From NCBI GenBank assembly GCA_963662155.1, contig OY759262.1, forward strand, positions 57,673,207-57,737,206: 64,000 nucleotides of DNA, read 5' to 3'. The first letter of the stretch is position 1; the number at the start of each line of letters is the position of its first letter. The DNA is from Lamellibrachia columna (taxonomy: Eukaryota > Annelida > Polychaeta > Sabellida > Siboglinidae). Under the pieces are notes generated by a model. It was not told where the DNA came from and ran no database searches. It was given only the letters and a program-made list of their open reading frames with translations. The position numbers and the translations under genes were made by a program. Positions 49,096 through 62,322 of this stretch are shown here, one piece after another.

Positions 49096-50884
49096 TTGGA
49101 AAATTAGATTAAAAATCATACCAATAATAGTTATTCTAAAATGTAGTCTATGAATTGTTTTAATAAAAATAGTCCTACCATAAATAACATGTAAAAAATA
49201 TATATACACATGTATATATATATAATACAAATAATTCATATAAAAATGGTCAAATTAGCATATTATAAGAAGGCTACTTTAAAACACAAAATTCCCAATT
49301 TTTTTTTCTCAATCTATAACGTGTTCAGATTGTAGAGTTTGTATCAACAGGAAAATAGCAAAATTGCAGGTAAACAATTTATCAGCAGCTATATCAACTT
49401 CATGTAGGTACCACGTGGAACAGTTGGTAGAAACACGTGCCCAACCCATGTTTTCGTTGGTAAAAAACACCTGTTCAAAAACGAAACCCAAGTGTGGGAA
49501 TTTTTCACTGAATGGGGACAGCAACTGATTGAGATTCCTCTCAGCTCTCTGTCCCGACCTATGTCTACAGGGGAAGTTAGAATGTGCAAAGCTCGCTAAA
49601 TGAACTGTAAAGAACTGTAAAGGCCAGACAGGCCTTAGAAAACATAATGACTAACGGGCAGCTGAAACAAGACTGGCACTCTGAAATTACACAAGGCCCA
49701 CACCACCCACCTCTAACCCCTGTTGCTAGGCAACCGGCAAAAAGTTCCAAGGGAAGGCTAGAGCCATCAAAGTAATATAACAGGCACACACAACTAAACA
49801 TGGTTATGAATACTAAGATGGCAGGGAACAGATCACTGTTTTACTCCTGAAATTTGTGGTACATAAATGTAGTGCAGAACATTTTGAAACGCACACTTTT
49901 TGCAGAGTACTTGTATAGTGAAAAAATTAACATGAAAATGAAATAACAAAGAATTAAATTTCTAATAGTTCGGTGGCTGCTTACGAATGTATTATCAATA
50001 ACGGTTGGATCCACTGATAAAATCTACTAGTTTGGGTGACAAATTTCAAAGAGCATCTGTTAAGATGATTTTACTGAAAACATAATTGTACATTTTACGA
50101 TAACTCTACTACGGGGTTGGTAACAGGGCAAAAAGACATGTGGCACTTTTACAAATCTCACGCGTCATTTTGTGTCACATGTAATGGCGTTAACTGTACT
50201 TAACATTGGTGTCAACATGAAAATAAACACTAGCTGTATCTGTGGTGATCTACCAACACAGACAAAAACAGAAAACTAGGCCAATATTGTGCTACGCCTA
50301 ATATATTATTTGTATAATAATTTGCACATAACAATGTAGTCTTTCAGTAAATATTTTGTTCTTGATTTGGTGCTTATTTAAACACTTGTTTCATATAAAC
50401 CTCATTGTTATTTTTTACAAAGTATTATCCACTGAAATAATTTTGTATAAACTAATTTCTGCATGCTGTCCCAGTCGATATCACAGTCATGGGGGTGCAT
50501 TAAAACCTAGGATTACCCAGCAGTGTTCCTTCCCACAGAGCCCCCACCCACAACCCAGCCCACCTTCAGCAAACCTTCTAATGATCACCAGCCTTTCGGA
50601 TGATAATTAAGAATCAACCTTTTGAAAGGGGAAAGCCTTGTTCATAAATAGCCGGAAGCAGGGAGCACAGTGGAAACAGCCTGGTCTTCAGACAGGTGAC
50701 TCTTAACGACCAATATAAATCACAAAACAAAGTCACATTGCCTTAAAATCAATTGGCCTAGCGCGGCCAGGAAGCTGGCCACAACAGGGAGGCCGCTAAT
50801 ACCACGCCTGCATGACAATCACACGGCCCAGCCGACACATGACACAGTAGCAATGGCAACGTCCTACCATAGTGCATCAATGCA

Positions 50885-51145
50885 AGAGTGCTGAGCAGTT
50901 CAAGGTGGCTCTCAAGATGTGGCTCTCAAGATGTATCTCTTCCAAAACTATTTTAGACTATTCTAACCATTGTGACCTTAATTAATCCTACAAAAAAAAT
51001 TAAAATAACTTTATTTATGTATATTAATTTTAGTAGATTTAAATGTGTATGATTTTATGATGATAATATAATATATTGTACATCACCCAGAACAATTATT
51101 TGGATGGATCAGATGCTATATAAGAAATTTATTATTATTATAAGT
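50885..51145 (+). pseudogene. LINE C-terminal/3' end, plus orientation (family shared with 61.4 kb)
   Basis: A short coding remnant reads EQFKVALKMWL, similar to the FKxALKTYL-type C-terminus of CR1/L2-like proteins. The 3' end is AATTATTTGGATGGATCAGA followed by TGCTATATAAGAAATTTATT and an ATT tail. The same sequence occurs inverted at 61335-61480. A 14-bp unit (GTGGCTCTCAAGAT) is tandemly duplicated in the coding part. Confidence 0.75.
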
Positions 51146-52191
51146 CATGACTGAGTCCAACCAATACAGGTAGGACAACATGGAAAATATAATTAGTTTG
51201 GACATTTATTCATCAAACCTAAACACTGTCCATGAAGTTGAAATCAGGATACATGAATTTAAAAAAAAATACAGAGTGCTATAAAATTAGAAAACATTTT
51301 CATGTATGATTTTTATACACAAGAGAATATATCAACATGTTTATACAAATTACAACAAACTTGTTAATGGTCAAAATGTCAGTTTATCAAAAACAAACTG
51401 AGACACAGAGATCTTGACAAATTGTGAGCAAATTGATCATAAATGCTATTAGTTCTTTTTTACACTGCCACTTCTTTTTTCAATTCAGCATTGGTAAGAT
51501 GATAAATTGTGAAAAAGCGAGTGGTATGCTATATTTAACAAACTGGACAAAAGATTGTAAACATGCTGCAGATGAATCATTTCCTGCATACAAAAACAAG
51601 ATAATGAAATAAATTTTTTTTAAATATATCATGAGATTGTTACTAGGAGGTAAAGTAAATCAAATCACAGATTTATATATAATTTGTTATGTATGCATGG
51701 GTGGATTCTAACAAATTAACATAAAAAAACTAAGCAAGCCATTTTCATGTTATGCACATGAACCAATAGTGATACATTTTTACATATTTATTAATATTTA
51801 TTTTGTCCTTGATTAAATGAAACTTTTTCAATACTGTGAAGTATATACATTATGTTACGAATGACCTTATGTTGAATGAATGACCTTATGATGAACAAAC
51901 TGTATATTCAGTTAAAGTTTCTTAAAAAATTTGCACGATTTCAGAAAGTGGACATAAACTGCTTCATCTACATAACCAGATAAAATGTAGTTTTGCATAA
52001 ATTTTTAGTGTTGTAAAGAATATCACAGATCTATAATTTATACATAGTTCTTGCCCATTATATCTTCCAAACAAACATGTTGAAATGTGACCCATTTGTT
52101 CAACATGGACATCTTCTCAATAATGCATGTGTCTCTGCAGAATAATCTACAAAATCTGCAAAATATACCCGGCAGGAAAACTATTCTTGCA

Positions 52192-52602
52192 TTAAAAATC
52201 CCTCCTAAGTTGATTTAGCCCATCATGAATCAGGTTCATTAATGTTCAAATCTGTCGCATGTGAATAATTTTGAGTAATATGCACAGTCGGTTTAATAAA
52301 ACAGAGTACACTTTTGTTTAAGTCATTGAAAGAATTGACTGTTACATTGGGTAACTCATGAAAGTGTGAATAACTGTGTAAGTTATAGTGTACAGAGGCG
52401 GAGACGCTTTCTTGGCAAATTTTTACTAGGCCTGGTCAAACATAATTTATGACTTTGTCCAATGATTAAACCAAAAATAAAAAAATTACACAAACAAGCA
52501 AGCATGTTGTCATGGATACAAACAAGATAGGTAATTTTTTTGGAAAAATTATTCTAAAATGAGACAACTGAAAAAAAATGAGAATTGAGGAGGCACCTTT
52601 AA
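52192..52602 (+). repeat. Unclassified dispersed repeat, copy A (best full-length copy, 411 bp)
   Basis: The left end is TTAAAAATCCCTCCTAAGTT and the right end GAATTGAGGAGGCACCTTTAA. The two ends are partly inverted complements (CCTCCT versus AGGAGG, each bounded by TTAA). The family blocks lie between: GATTTAGCCCATCATGAATC, GTTCAAATCTGTCGCATGTG, GCACAGTCGGTTTAATAAA, GGGTAACTCATGAAAGTGTG, TTTTTACTAGGCCTGGTCAA and CCAATGATTAAACC. No coding capacity. It may be a MITE with TTAA target preference, but this is unproven. Confidence 0.78.
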
Positions 52603-55482
52603 CTACAAGACAGACTGGGGGAGAATGGAGGGCTCCACCCTAGGCAGTAGGGAGGAGGAATCTCTGGCTCCCGGGGATGATCACTCTGCTGACATGTGTA
52701 TGATTAATGAGGACGGCTGTAAATGCGACTGCCGCCACAGACAGGCCCGTCTGATGTAAACAAGCCTAGAAAACAACACATACCACATGGCGTGGACGGG
52801 CAGCCGACAGGGACAGTAATGCTTCCCAAGCCAGGTGCTTTTTTTCCTTGCCCAGCCACAGCCCAGGAACCACATATTTCTCATTTCCCATTTCCAGAGG
52901 AAACTCAAACAAAGTGCTGCTGCTAGCGCTGTCACTCTGCAGGCAAGGTGTTAAAATAACACATACATGCTACATTTGTACAAGGGCAATGTTTAGGAGC
53001 AACTTATACATTTCAGGAGCAACTTATTTACTTCAGAATATATATTTGCAAATGCAATGCATATCCGTTATTTATTACCAACAAAGCATACATTTATGTT
53101 TGCTAATAATATGTACACATTATGTTGTTACTGAAGGAAAGTGCTTAATTAATAAATGATGAACATCTATTTTCTCCCTTTCTACTTGAAAAAAACTTTA
53201 ATATGTGCATATTATGTTGTATGTTATTATTTTCATTTAGAAAAAAAGAATTGAACTAAAGATCCTGTTATGACAAATGTCTCCTCCTATCATTACCTCT
53301 TCAAATTGTTATTATCTACTTTTCATACAACTTTCTATGTAATTCTCACTCACTTTATAATTATATCATTTAGTGTTTAGCTGTCACTGTATTGCAACTT
53401 CCACTTAAACCATTAATGGTGATCAATTTTAACCACCACATATTTATTTTACCATTACACATGTCAAGTTTATTTTATATTTATTCTACATTGCATGATA
53501 GATATTTAATCACAATTTATGTTCCTGGTATATATTTATTTGCCAGGTATAAAAAAACATATAAAATATTATACTGACATTTTTGTATAACATAATATTT
53601 GTAGGAAATAAAATACATTGAAGGCTGTTAAAATACATTGAATTTGTTATAGAAATATTGCATCAATTTGTTGTACAAATAAACAAGAATAATTTAAATA
53701 TATATTTTTGTGTGCAACTTTACGAAGTGGATAACAATACTGCAACAGCTCACTTGTCAAACTAAAATAACACATTAACCTACTAACAAAAGAAAACTTT
53801 TGTTATTGTTTTTGAAGTCACACAATGAAAATTGCTGAATGGCAAGTGAAACAAATGTATAACTGGTTTTTCTTTTTTATTTATTAACACAGTTTCTTAA
53901 CTAAAATTCCCAAAACCTGAAAATTACAACCTACCATTTTTATTATGAATTGACTACTTAAACTTCCATATTTAGTTATTTTATTCAGTCATCATTATTG
54001 CACTTTAAATGAAATGAAATTATCTTGGACATGTGGTACGATATAATTTTCACACATTTATGCCCACTGCTGATTGATAATAAAATCTCTATAAACAATA
54101 TAAAATTGCCTTGCCCTAAAACCCTATAAACAAAACAAACCGGCCTTGCACTAAACACTCTGTAAACAAAATAAAACAGCCGAGTAACCACTGAAGCAAT
54201 GAAATGTCTAAACCTGCCTTCTGGCGCTAAACTCAATCTGTGAGGTGCCATAAAAGACGCACTTATATAAGCCATATCATAACCGGTATTATGATAAAAC
54301 AGATTAAACAAACCAATGTGAATTCAACTGGGCGGCTCAGTATCAAATAAGATCTCTACCACACATGGCTTCCCTGATTCACACTTCATATTACAAATAT
54401 CCATTTAAGAGTTTCCTATCCTGGACACCCTCGGCTTTCAAGCAGCTGATCTGGCGGGGAGATAAAGTTTGATGAATGGCTGTAATCGGATAAGAGGCCA
54501 TGTGGCTCCGGTTAAGGCTGGCGTTTCATCTGGATACCCCAGCACTGCGCTGACAGAATTTGATCCAGTGATCTATGGGACATGTTAGACCAGCTGATAC
54601 AAACAAGATATGAACAATGATACAATGATACCGGAGCATGGACAAGCTGGCCGGTTTTTTGCCATGACAACCCCTCAAAATAGGGGCGGCACCTGGGAGA
54701 AAGATGGATGGAGTGCCGGAGTGCTGGAAGATGAATGAGGGCATGGAACAATGAAATTCTGGGCAACAATGTAGCCGCAGAACTGCTGCTTGTAGCATAC
54801 GCAAAACGTCAAAATGTTATTCCTTCCAAATCCCTTATTCTGTTGGGGCAAGAATGGATAAGTGGGGATGTGGGATGATGATGTCACGACATTGACCACG
54901 GGGAGACATGTCCAATGATCCCTTGTTTCGTACCCATACTAAAATGCTGCAAGAGGAGAGAGCCGACTGACAAAGTCATCACTAAAGATTACTGTAAGTA
55001 GTATCTGTGTTCGAAGCATCACAAACAACATTCATCCCACATGGATGAAAATTCTGCAATCTGAACTGAATCTGAGGTGACAACCATATATAAAATAGGA
55101 AAGAAAAGACGTCAACGCTTCCAGACATGCTGCTGGGCAACTGAGCAATGATGTCAGTAACAGTTGGACTGGGGAAGGCAAAATAATAATTAGGAAACGT
55201 CTATCATTCCTAAATCCTTGGAAACAAAAAAGAACGGTTTAGACAATCTCAAAATCGGCACACAATGTTAAAGTTTTCACCAAATGGATGAATACGTTAG
55301 GGAGCTAACAAGGGAAACGCACGGTTAAATGGATGAGTCTACAGAAGACGGCAAAATTGTATTATATTTCTTGCTGACCTAACTCTAACGGAATGTATTC
55401 AGAGTGCGGTAACCAAGAAAGCCTTAGTCCCAATGTTTGTTTCAACAATGGGAACAAATAGACATTGTGGAAGATAGAGGGC

Positions 55483-55890
55483 AGATTGCAGGATGAATGC
55501 TATGGGAGCCTGCAACAGATTGCAGGATGAATGCAATGGGAGCCTGCAACAGATTGCAGGATGAATGCTATGGGAGCCTGCAACAGATTGCAGGATGAAT
55601 GCTATGGGAGCCTGCAACAGATTGCAGGATGAATGCAATGGGAGCCTGCAACAGATTGCAGGATGAATGCTATGGGAGCCTGCAACAGATTGCAGGATGA
55701 ATGCTATATGAGCCTGCAACAGATTGCAGGATGAATGCTATGGGAGCCTGCAACAGATTGCAGGATGAATGCTATGGGAGCCTGCAACAGATTGCAGGAT
55801 GAATGCTATGGGAGCCTGCAACAGATTGCAGGATGAATGCTATGGGAGCCTGCAACAGATTGCAGGATGAATGCTATGGGAGCCTGCAAC
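55483..55890. repeat. 34-bp minisatellite, 12 copies
   Basis: The unit starts AGATTGCAGGATGAATGCTA and ends GAGCCTGCAAC. Twelve full units vary at a single A/T site in two or three copies, plus one ATATG variant. The open minus frame across it (Ser-Ile-His-Pro repeats) is an artefact. Confidence 0.95.
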
Positions 55891-56254
55891 AGAGCCTGTA
55901 AGGGAGGCTGCAAGAGTCTGTTGCTGCACTACATGACTGGGCCTGTGAGGTGCCTAAGGCAGTGGAGATGAGAGTGCCTTAAGAAGGCCAAGGGACAGAC
56001 ATGTGATGGATGGGAGCAGATGGAAGACATGACAGTAGCCCTTCATGCCTTGTGTAAAGACTTCTCCACCAGCCATACACAGGCAGCCAGGACCACCAAC
56101 ACAAGTAGTTGAGTAGAACAACACAGCCATTCAACACTCCTCACACACCAACTCAATGTCTCCTTCTCTATTGTTTTATGTTATCTCACTTGTATGTTTC
56201 TCACATCTGGGCTGATGACCAACTCATAAATGTGTGTGTGTGCACATGTGCCAA

Positions 56255-56305
56255 ATAGTGTATAATATGTATGTATGTACGTATGTATATATATATATAT
56301 ATACA
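56255..56305. repeat. (GTAT)n(TA)n(CA)n microsatellite
   Basis: Short compound microsatellite beside the LINE fragment at 56.4 kb. Confidence 0.8.
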
Positions 56306-56404
56306 CACACATTTCTTATGATATATACACATATATAAATATATACTTGTATAAATAATGATATATAACAATTATTTGTTATAATATATACATATAAAAT
56401 ATTT

Positions 56405-56680
56405 ATAGATAATAATAATAATTAACTTCTATGGCGCCTATATCGTCAGGAACCTGAGCTCAGAGGCTCAACGAAACAGAGTCATTAAGCATAATCGTGA
56501 ACAGGGCCGCGCAAAAGTCATTATCAGAATGAGGGACAACTGAAGATTTATGGTGGAAATGCAATTTGGAATAAATGTCTTGAGTTTTTTTTAGGAAAAT
56601 AGGTATAGTTTCAGATGTTTCCAAAGTGATGGGGAGTTCATTCCAGACCCTAGGTGCAGTAACAGAGAAAACATGTATAA
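56405..56680 (-). pseudogene. LINE C-terminal/3' fragment (family shared with 39.4 kb)
   Basis: The minus frame reads HVFSVTAPRVWNELPITLE, the SVxAPRxWNxLP motif typical of C-termini of CR1/L2-like LINE proteins, followed by the 3' end with GGCGCCATAGAAGTTAATTA and an ATT tail at 56407-56420. It aligns with 39345-39505 at nucleotide level. This copy preserves the WNELP segment that is decayed in the other. Confidence 0.75.
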
Positions 56681-56739
56681 TAATAATATATAATGATATA
56701 TACACATACATACACATATGTATATATTTATACACATTA

Positions 56740-56851
56740 TATATACATACATATGTCTATGTATATGTGTGTGTGTATGTGTATATATATATATCATTAT
56801 TTTATATGTAATTAGATATATGTAATCATTATATATAATTATATAAATAAT

Positions 56852-56917
<66 letters not shown>
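56740..56917. repeat. Long AT-rich microsatellite, (TA)n
   Basis: TATG/TGTG repeats grade into about 65 bases of uninterrupted TA at 56853-56917. Confidence 0.9.
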
Positions 56918-56919
<2 letters not shown>

Positions 56920-59165
56920 TATTGTCAAATGCTAACACATAATTTCAGAAGCTACATTTTCTATACAGAGAACTGTTTCAACAAACAACCAGAGCCATAA
57001 TGTTTGCAATTTGTGCTATGAATTATCAACCCTGAATAAATCTCCAATTTGCAGCTAACCTAAAGAGATAAGCTGGTATAATAAATGGTGGCGCTATTGA
57101 TCGTTGCTGCAGCAGTCACGGAAACAATCACAAATGGCTATCTTCACTAACACATGGCCGGCTTCCTATTTGAATTTGTTCCATCTACCACTGAGCAGAA
57201 CGATGCTTTTTAATCATACACAAATCCAAGGTCACCTTTTCCTGATGTCTTTTGGCATGCCTGCGGATTCACATGTAGTCAGTCCATGACAGTGTGCTAA
57301 AAACATGCATGCACTAAAGCATGTGCACTATTCCTCTCCAGTTGTACATAATAAATCGGGAAGGAACAACAGAATATCATAACAGCCCCGTCTTCACACG
57401 CAAGCTGCAATCTTCCAACTGATAATTCTTTCACATTACAAGCCAATTACAATCCTCTGTCATGACCCCGTGCCAATCATAATATGGTACCATGTCATCG
57501 GCAACAATTTATATAAATATTTAATTTTTTTCTTAAGACCCCCTCTGGTTATAGACCTGATTTTAAGTGACAGCCTCCTAGTGGGAGTTTCAGAAATGGG
57601 TTGAACAGATTTGGCCGTTGGGCAAACTGGCTAAATTGATTAATGTTGACTGATCAAAAACATCTAATTACAAAAACAATGTTAATTATACTTACTGGCA
57701 ACCCCCCCCCCCGACATGTCATTTTTCATGCTATTTCATTAACATTTATCAGGATATGCAATGCAATTTATCAGACCAATTCAGACTAATATAAATAAAA
57801 AATCTTGTTTTACAAAAACTGTAGTCTCTTGCCAAAATGCACAAATGTAAATAAGTTTTACGTTTGTAACAAAACACTATTTGTCTGAATAGCTTCCTCT
57901 GGTTAAATTACTTCTAACGTCACATAACCACAAGTCGATTAGCTTTAATGAAATAAATCCAGCGAACAAGCGACTTCTGCAGGTAATGCAAATATGTCGC
58001 ATGCTTTCAATAAGTTGTGCGCTGACATGCTGAGTAGAACCAATGGAAGCGATTTCAATGGAAAGCCACAAACTAACGCCCTGTACTTACAAGCAACCGT
58101 AAGCGGTCTTTATCGTGTCATTAAACTGCTTTAAGGGCTCGTACCAAACATATAAAATATGCACATAAATACTCGCTGGCATTAGTGATGTTCCGCCACA
58201 CTGCACCACAATTAGCATAATTGTCAAAGCCTCCTTACACCTCTTTTTGGCGCATTCAAACGTGGCGAGGATGCACGACAAACGTGACGATTGTCTGTCG
58301 GCAAGGAAGCGCACAGCGACTCATACCGATGCACTGGGAATCAGACACCGCGAGACGGGGGTCCACAATGCCCCACCACACCGAACGTCGGTGGCGAACA
58401 TAACTTTTGAAATCATAGAATTGTGCACACCAGGGGTCTGGCTTGTTTTCACCGGAGGGACAGTCTTATATTGTGCCGCCGAGACGTCGCTGGCAGTGAT
58501 TGATTCGAGTGCGCAACGCTAGGTTACTCACACAAAATTCACACCGCAAAATAGCAAAATACGCACCGTTGATGCACAATGGGAAATGAGAGTCAATTTG
58601 GGAGCTTTCTAATTTTATCTCAGCATTTGGGGCAAATACTTTCACCCCAGCTAGGATCCAGTTACCCTGACCCGGTTCTGTATTTTGACCCCTGACAGCT
58701 GCTTGATGCATTAAAAACACCTCAGGGAATATAGAAAACTTTAAATGGACAAATACTCTAAAGGGCTATTTTACTGACAACTGTCAGATGCTGCTAGGTA
58801 AACAAATGGGGTATTATATTCTATAAACCAGTGTTAGATGTTACATTTTAATCTGGCTTGGGTTTCCCAAGATTTATTATGATGAAACTTAATATTAATT
58901 TGAACAGTCATCCTAGGCTCTTGATGAATGCCCGTTTATTATTGTCACAGTCAGTTAATGAAACAACTATAAATATAAATGAAAACCTATAAACTAATTA
59001 GAATCCCTAACCAAAAAAAAACCAGTTATAAGGCATTGATCCCAAGGTCACGTTACTTCAAAATATTTTGATGAATGATAGTGTAACCACTATATGGGTT
59101 TTAAATGACAATTCTCTCAGCAACAAATATAACTCATAGTGTTAAACATTTTAAAGATAAACCAT

Positions 59166-59408
<243 letters not shown>

Positions 59409-59866
59409 TGCCACACGCCAAAACCAGGCTCTTCTCGACAATTTTATTACAGATTCAAATAGAGGAGATACACAGCTTTAAAATGACACCAACATGAAGA
59501 GTGTACCTTACTCCTGGGCCAAGATATTACACTTTTAGTGTACACGTTCTTGGAATAATAGTTTTGAGAAAATCAGCTTTAAAAAACAGCATTGAAAAAT
59601 TGCTTCTCCCTTAGCAACAATGCACTTATAATGCTCCAAATGGAATGAAATTTTGTATGTTCCTCCAGTAGGTGTGTATAAATTAGATGCAGAAGTATAA
59701 AGTGAAAAAACCTATTATTTATTGAATGCCACCTCATTTACTACCAGGTTTGGTATTCCCGGAGATTACCGCGAGCACTGGGTGCCGAACCCATAAAGTA
59801 AATCCCTGAAATATCTGAAAATAAAACATTATTTACACATTACATATATAATAACATTACACAATG

Positions 59867-60077
59867 TCAGTTTCCCCAATCCCCAAAGTTCGCTCCCGCT
59901 GGTGCTGAGCCAACCAGTGCAGGCTCAACGTGGTCTTCCCCTGCCCCTGCCGAGGCGACTTCCACGGGCTCAATGCGGCCTTCAAAGTAATCTTCATTCA
60001 GCTAAATTGCTGTCCTCGAAATTGCACCCCCTCGGACGATCCAACTCGGTAGCTAAATAAGCTTCTTTCAATGCCAT
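59867..60077 (-). pseudogene. Broken coding region inside the TIR element, unknown protein
   Basis: From an ATG at 60077 the minus frame reads MALKEAYLATELDRPRGCNF and seven more codons to a TGA at 59996. A one-base shift at this point opens a second frame, which reads NEDYFEGRIEPVEVASAGAG and on to a TGA at 59869, ending GDWGN. The acidic, codon-like composition on both sides suggests one protein split by a frameshift, or two exons. I do not recognise the family. Its position inside the TIRs suggests an element-encoded or captured protein. Confidence 0.45.
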
Positions 60078-60149
60078 AGTGCAATTCATTAACGAATTGA
60101 AGACGAAAACAACTGGCGAACAAAGACGAAAGGAATGTGTAAACAAGCC

Positions 60150-60200
60150 AACTGCGCATGCGCACTTATGTTTTCGACCAATCAGCGAGCGTTTCGCAAC
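60150..60200 (-). promoter_or_regulatory. Promoter-like segment of the TIR element (NRF-1 palindrome and CCAAT box)
   Basis: TGCGCATGCGCA at 60153-60164 is a perfect NRF-1-type palindrome. CCAATCA at 60178-60184 reads as an ATTGG box in the minus direction. A CTTCCATAGCAAC X-box-like motif follows at about 60201-60213. They stand 75-135 bp upstream of the minus-strand ATG at 60077, in a local CpG-rich pocket, as expected for a TATA-less promoter. Confidence 0.5.
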
Positions 60201-61334
60201 TTCCATAGCAACAACAGCACTTTGTTGCTGGATAAAGTATGTATAATAGGAGCTGTTCTATTGGTCTAGAGTAAGAGATTCCCAATCACACGTGTAGTTG
60301 ACGTCATAAGCTTTCCGGCCATGTATAACATGTGGGGTTTCCCACTTGTAAGCGAGCGAAGACAGTTGATCAAAAGCTAAATATTACTAGTTTGAACAAT
60401 CTTTAAGCTTGTATAAATTGATTTATGGAAAGCTGGATAATTTCGCCGTTCGATTCCGTCGTTAACGCATTTTCGACAATTCGAACGGGCACCATGCGTT
60501 TAGGCTCCTGCGCCGAACAAAATCTAGCGAGAAGCGCCTGGTTTTGACGTGGCGCATCACATATATATATTATAAACACACACATATAACTTACATTACA
60601 GTGTTACACAAAATGCATTTTTACTATTATCATTCATACTTTTAAAAATTATCTAGATAGATAGTCATTACATGTAAGTTTACATGGCAGCAGTCCAGCA
60701 ACGCCTCTCTTAAAACTGTTGTAACTGGTTGCATAATATCCACTGTTGTTCCTTGGTATGGATGCTATACACAAGTCTATAACCTGACCATATTTCCAAG
60801 AAATGTTTTTACAACCATCAGTGCAGTGTGCTCAGTAAATGGCCCCAGGGCTTGTAGCAGCCACTCAAGCTGGCATAAACTGCTACAGACTGCATTAATC
60901 TGTGATATGTTTAATCACTGGCCTGTTTCTTCCATCAATCACCAATCAATATTCCCTGGTCACGGTAGCTTGCCAAACATCCAGAGGCCAGAAATTAGCA
61001 CCAATGTTGTCCTGGGGCAGCAGTTGCCATATGGACAGTAGCATTTCAAATCTGACACCCAATCCACCCTGCCCACATCTCAGCATTCAACAGCCAGTAT
61101 CCATCAGTGGTCCCTGCTGTTTCTGTTAACTTAGATATGAAATTTTTAAAGGTTTTATAATTTGTACATTTACCCCATGTTATTATCTCCCTTGATTCGC
61201 TTGACATTTACTGCAGGAATTATTCTGTTAAAATTCTTATTTTTAATATTGGTGAACATTATGGATGATATCAGGATGACATGGTGCTCCATATGCACCC
61301 ATCTTGCCACAATCCAACCAACTTTATATTCTAC

Positions 61335-61490
61335 ACTTATAATAATACATTTCTTATATAGCGTCCCATCCAAATAGTTGTATTGGGGCAGTAAATGTAT
61401 AGAATTAATCAAGGTCTAACATTTTATATAATCCTAAATTCATTCTGAAAGAGGCGCGGCTTGAGAGCCACCTGGCACTGCCCAACAGGT
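61335..61490 (-). pseudogene. LINE 3' end, minus orientation (family shared with 50.9 kb)
   Basis: The reverse complement reads GTGGCTCTCAAGCCGCGCCT, then AACTATTTGGATGGGACGCT-ATATAAGAAATGTATTATTA. It aligns with the plus-oriented copy ending at 51142. No coding frame survives beyond a few codons. Confidence 0.72.
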
Positions 61491-62266
61491 ACCACTCGTG
61501 CATTGCATTCTTTAAAATGCTGTACTTTTTTACGGATCAGTCAACATTTTTACTCTGATTTTGGCAGAACAATTCGAGCATTCAGAATCACTTCACACTA
61601 AGCAAATGAAACAGTGTAGAAGTTTTATTCTTATTTTAAGGAACACAAGCTGGACTTTGATCAACTGTCAACAGTCCTGGCAGGAGAGAACTGGGTGATA
61701 AAGTAGCCAGTAGTAGGAAGATATACAACCTACTGCTACTCTAATGAACAAATGTTCACAAGCTTCCGACAGAGACAGGGCTAGCACCAACTGACAGAAT
61801 CACAGATAAACACGGTCTGCCACCATGTTCCTGTCACAAGCCAGTATTAATCACTGTGAATATAAAATATAATGACTGCCAGGCAATTTCTGTCAACTTC
61901 TGACCTGTGGTTCTTTTCTTTTTTGGAAGCTGTGAAATTGCAATTGACATATAAAGTTCCATACAATTTCAACAAGACATGTTATGTTTTACAGCTGCAT
62001 TTTTGGTAATTACCAGAAATTACATAGCCCATATCCGCGGTAACTTTTTACTCAGTCATCAAGTTTTTAATTAATTTCTAAATTTAAAATTATTATTTGC
62101 ACATTTTCTTCAGCCACATATCAACTTTATATATGGTCAACACTGTCAAATATTATCACCATAATTATTATGAAACAACAACTTCATCATATTATTGGAT
62201 AAGACTGTAATTTCCAAGAGAATATTTTCTACCAACAAACACATTTCCTTTTACATTACCAGTGTA

Positions 62267-62322
62267 AATTAACATGATATTTTTAAATACAAATTAACAT
62301 GACATTTTTAAATACAAACATC
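62267..62322. repeat. 24-bp tandem duplication
   Basis: AACATGATATTTTTAAATAC-AAATT occurs twice with one base change. Confidence 0.85.
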
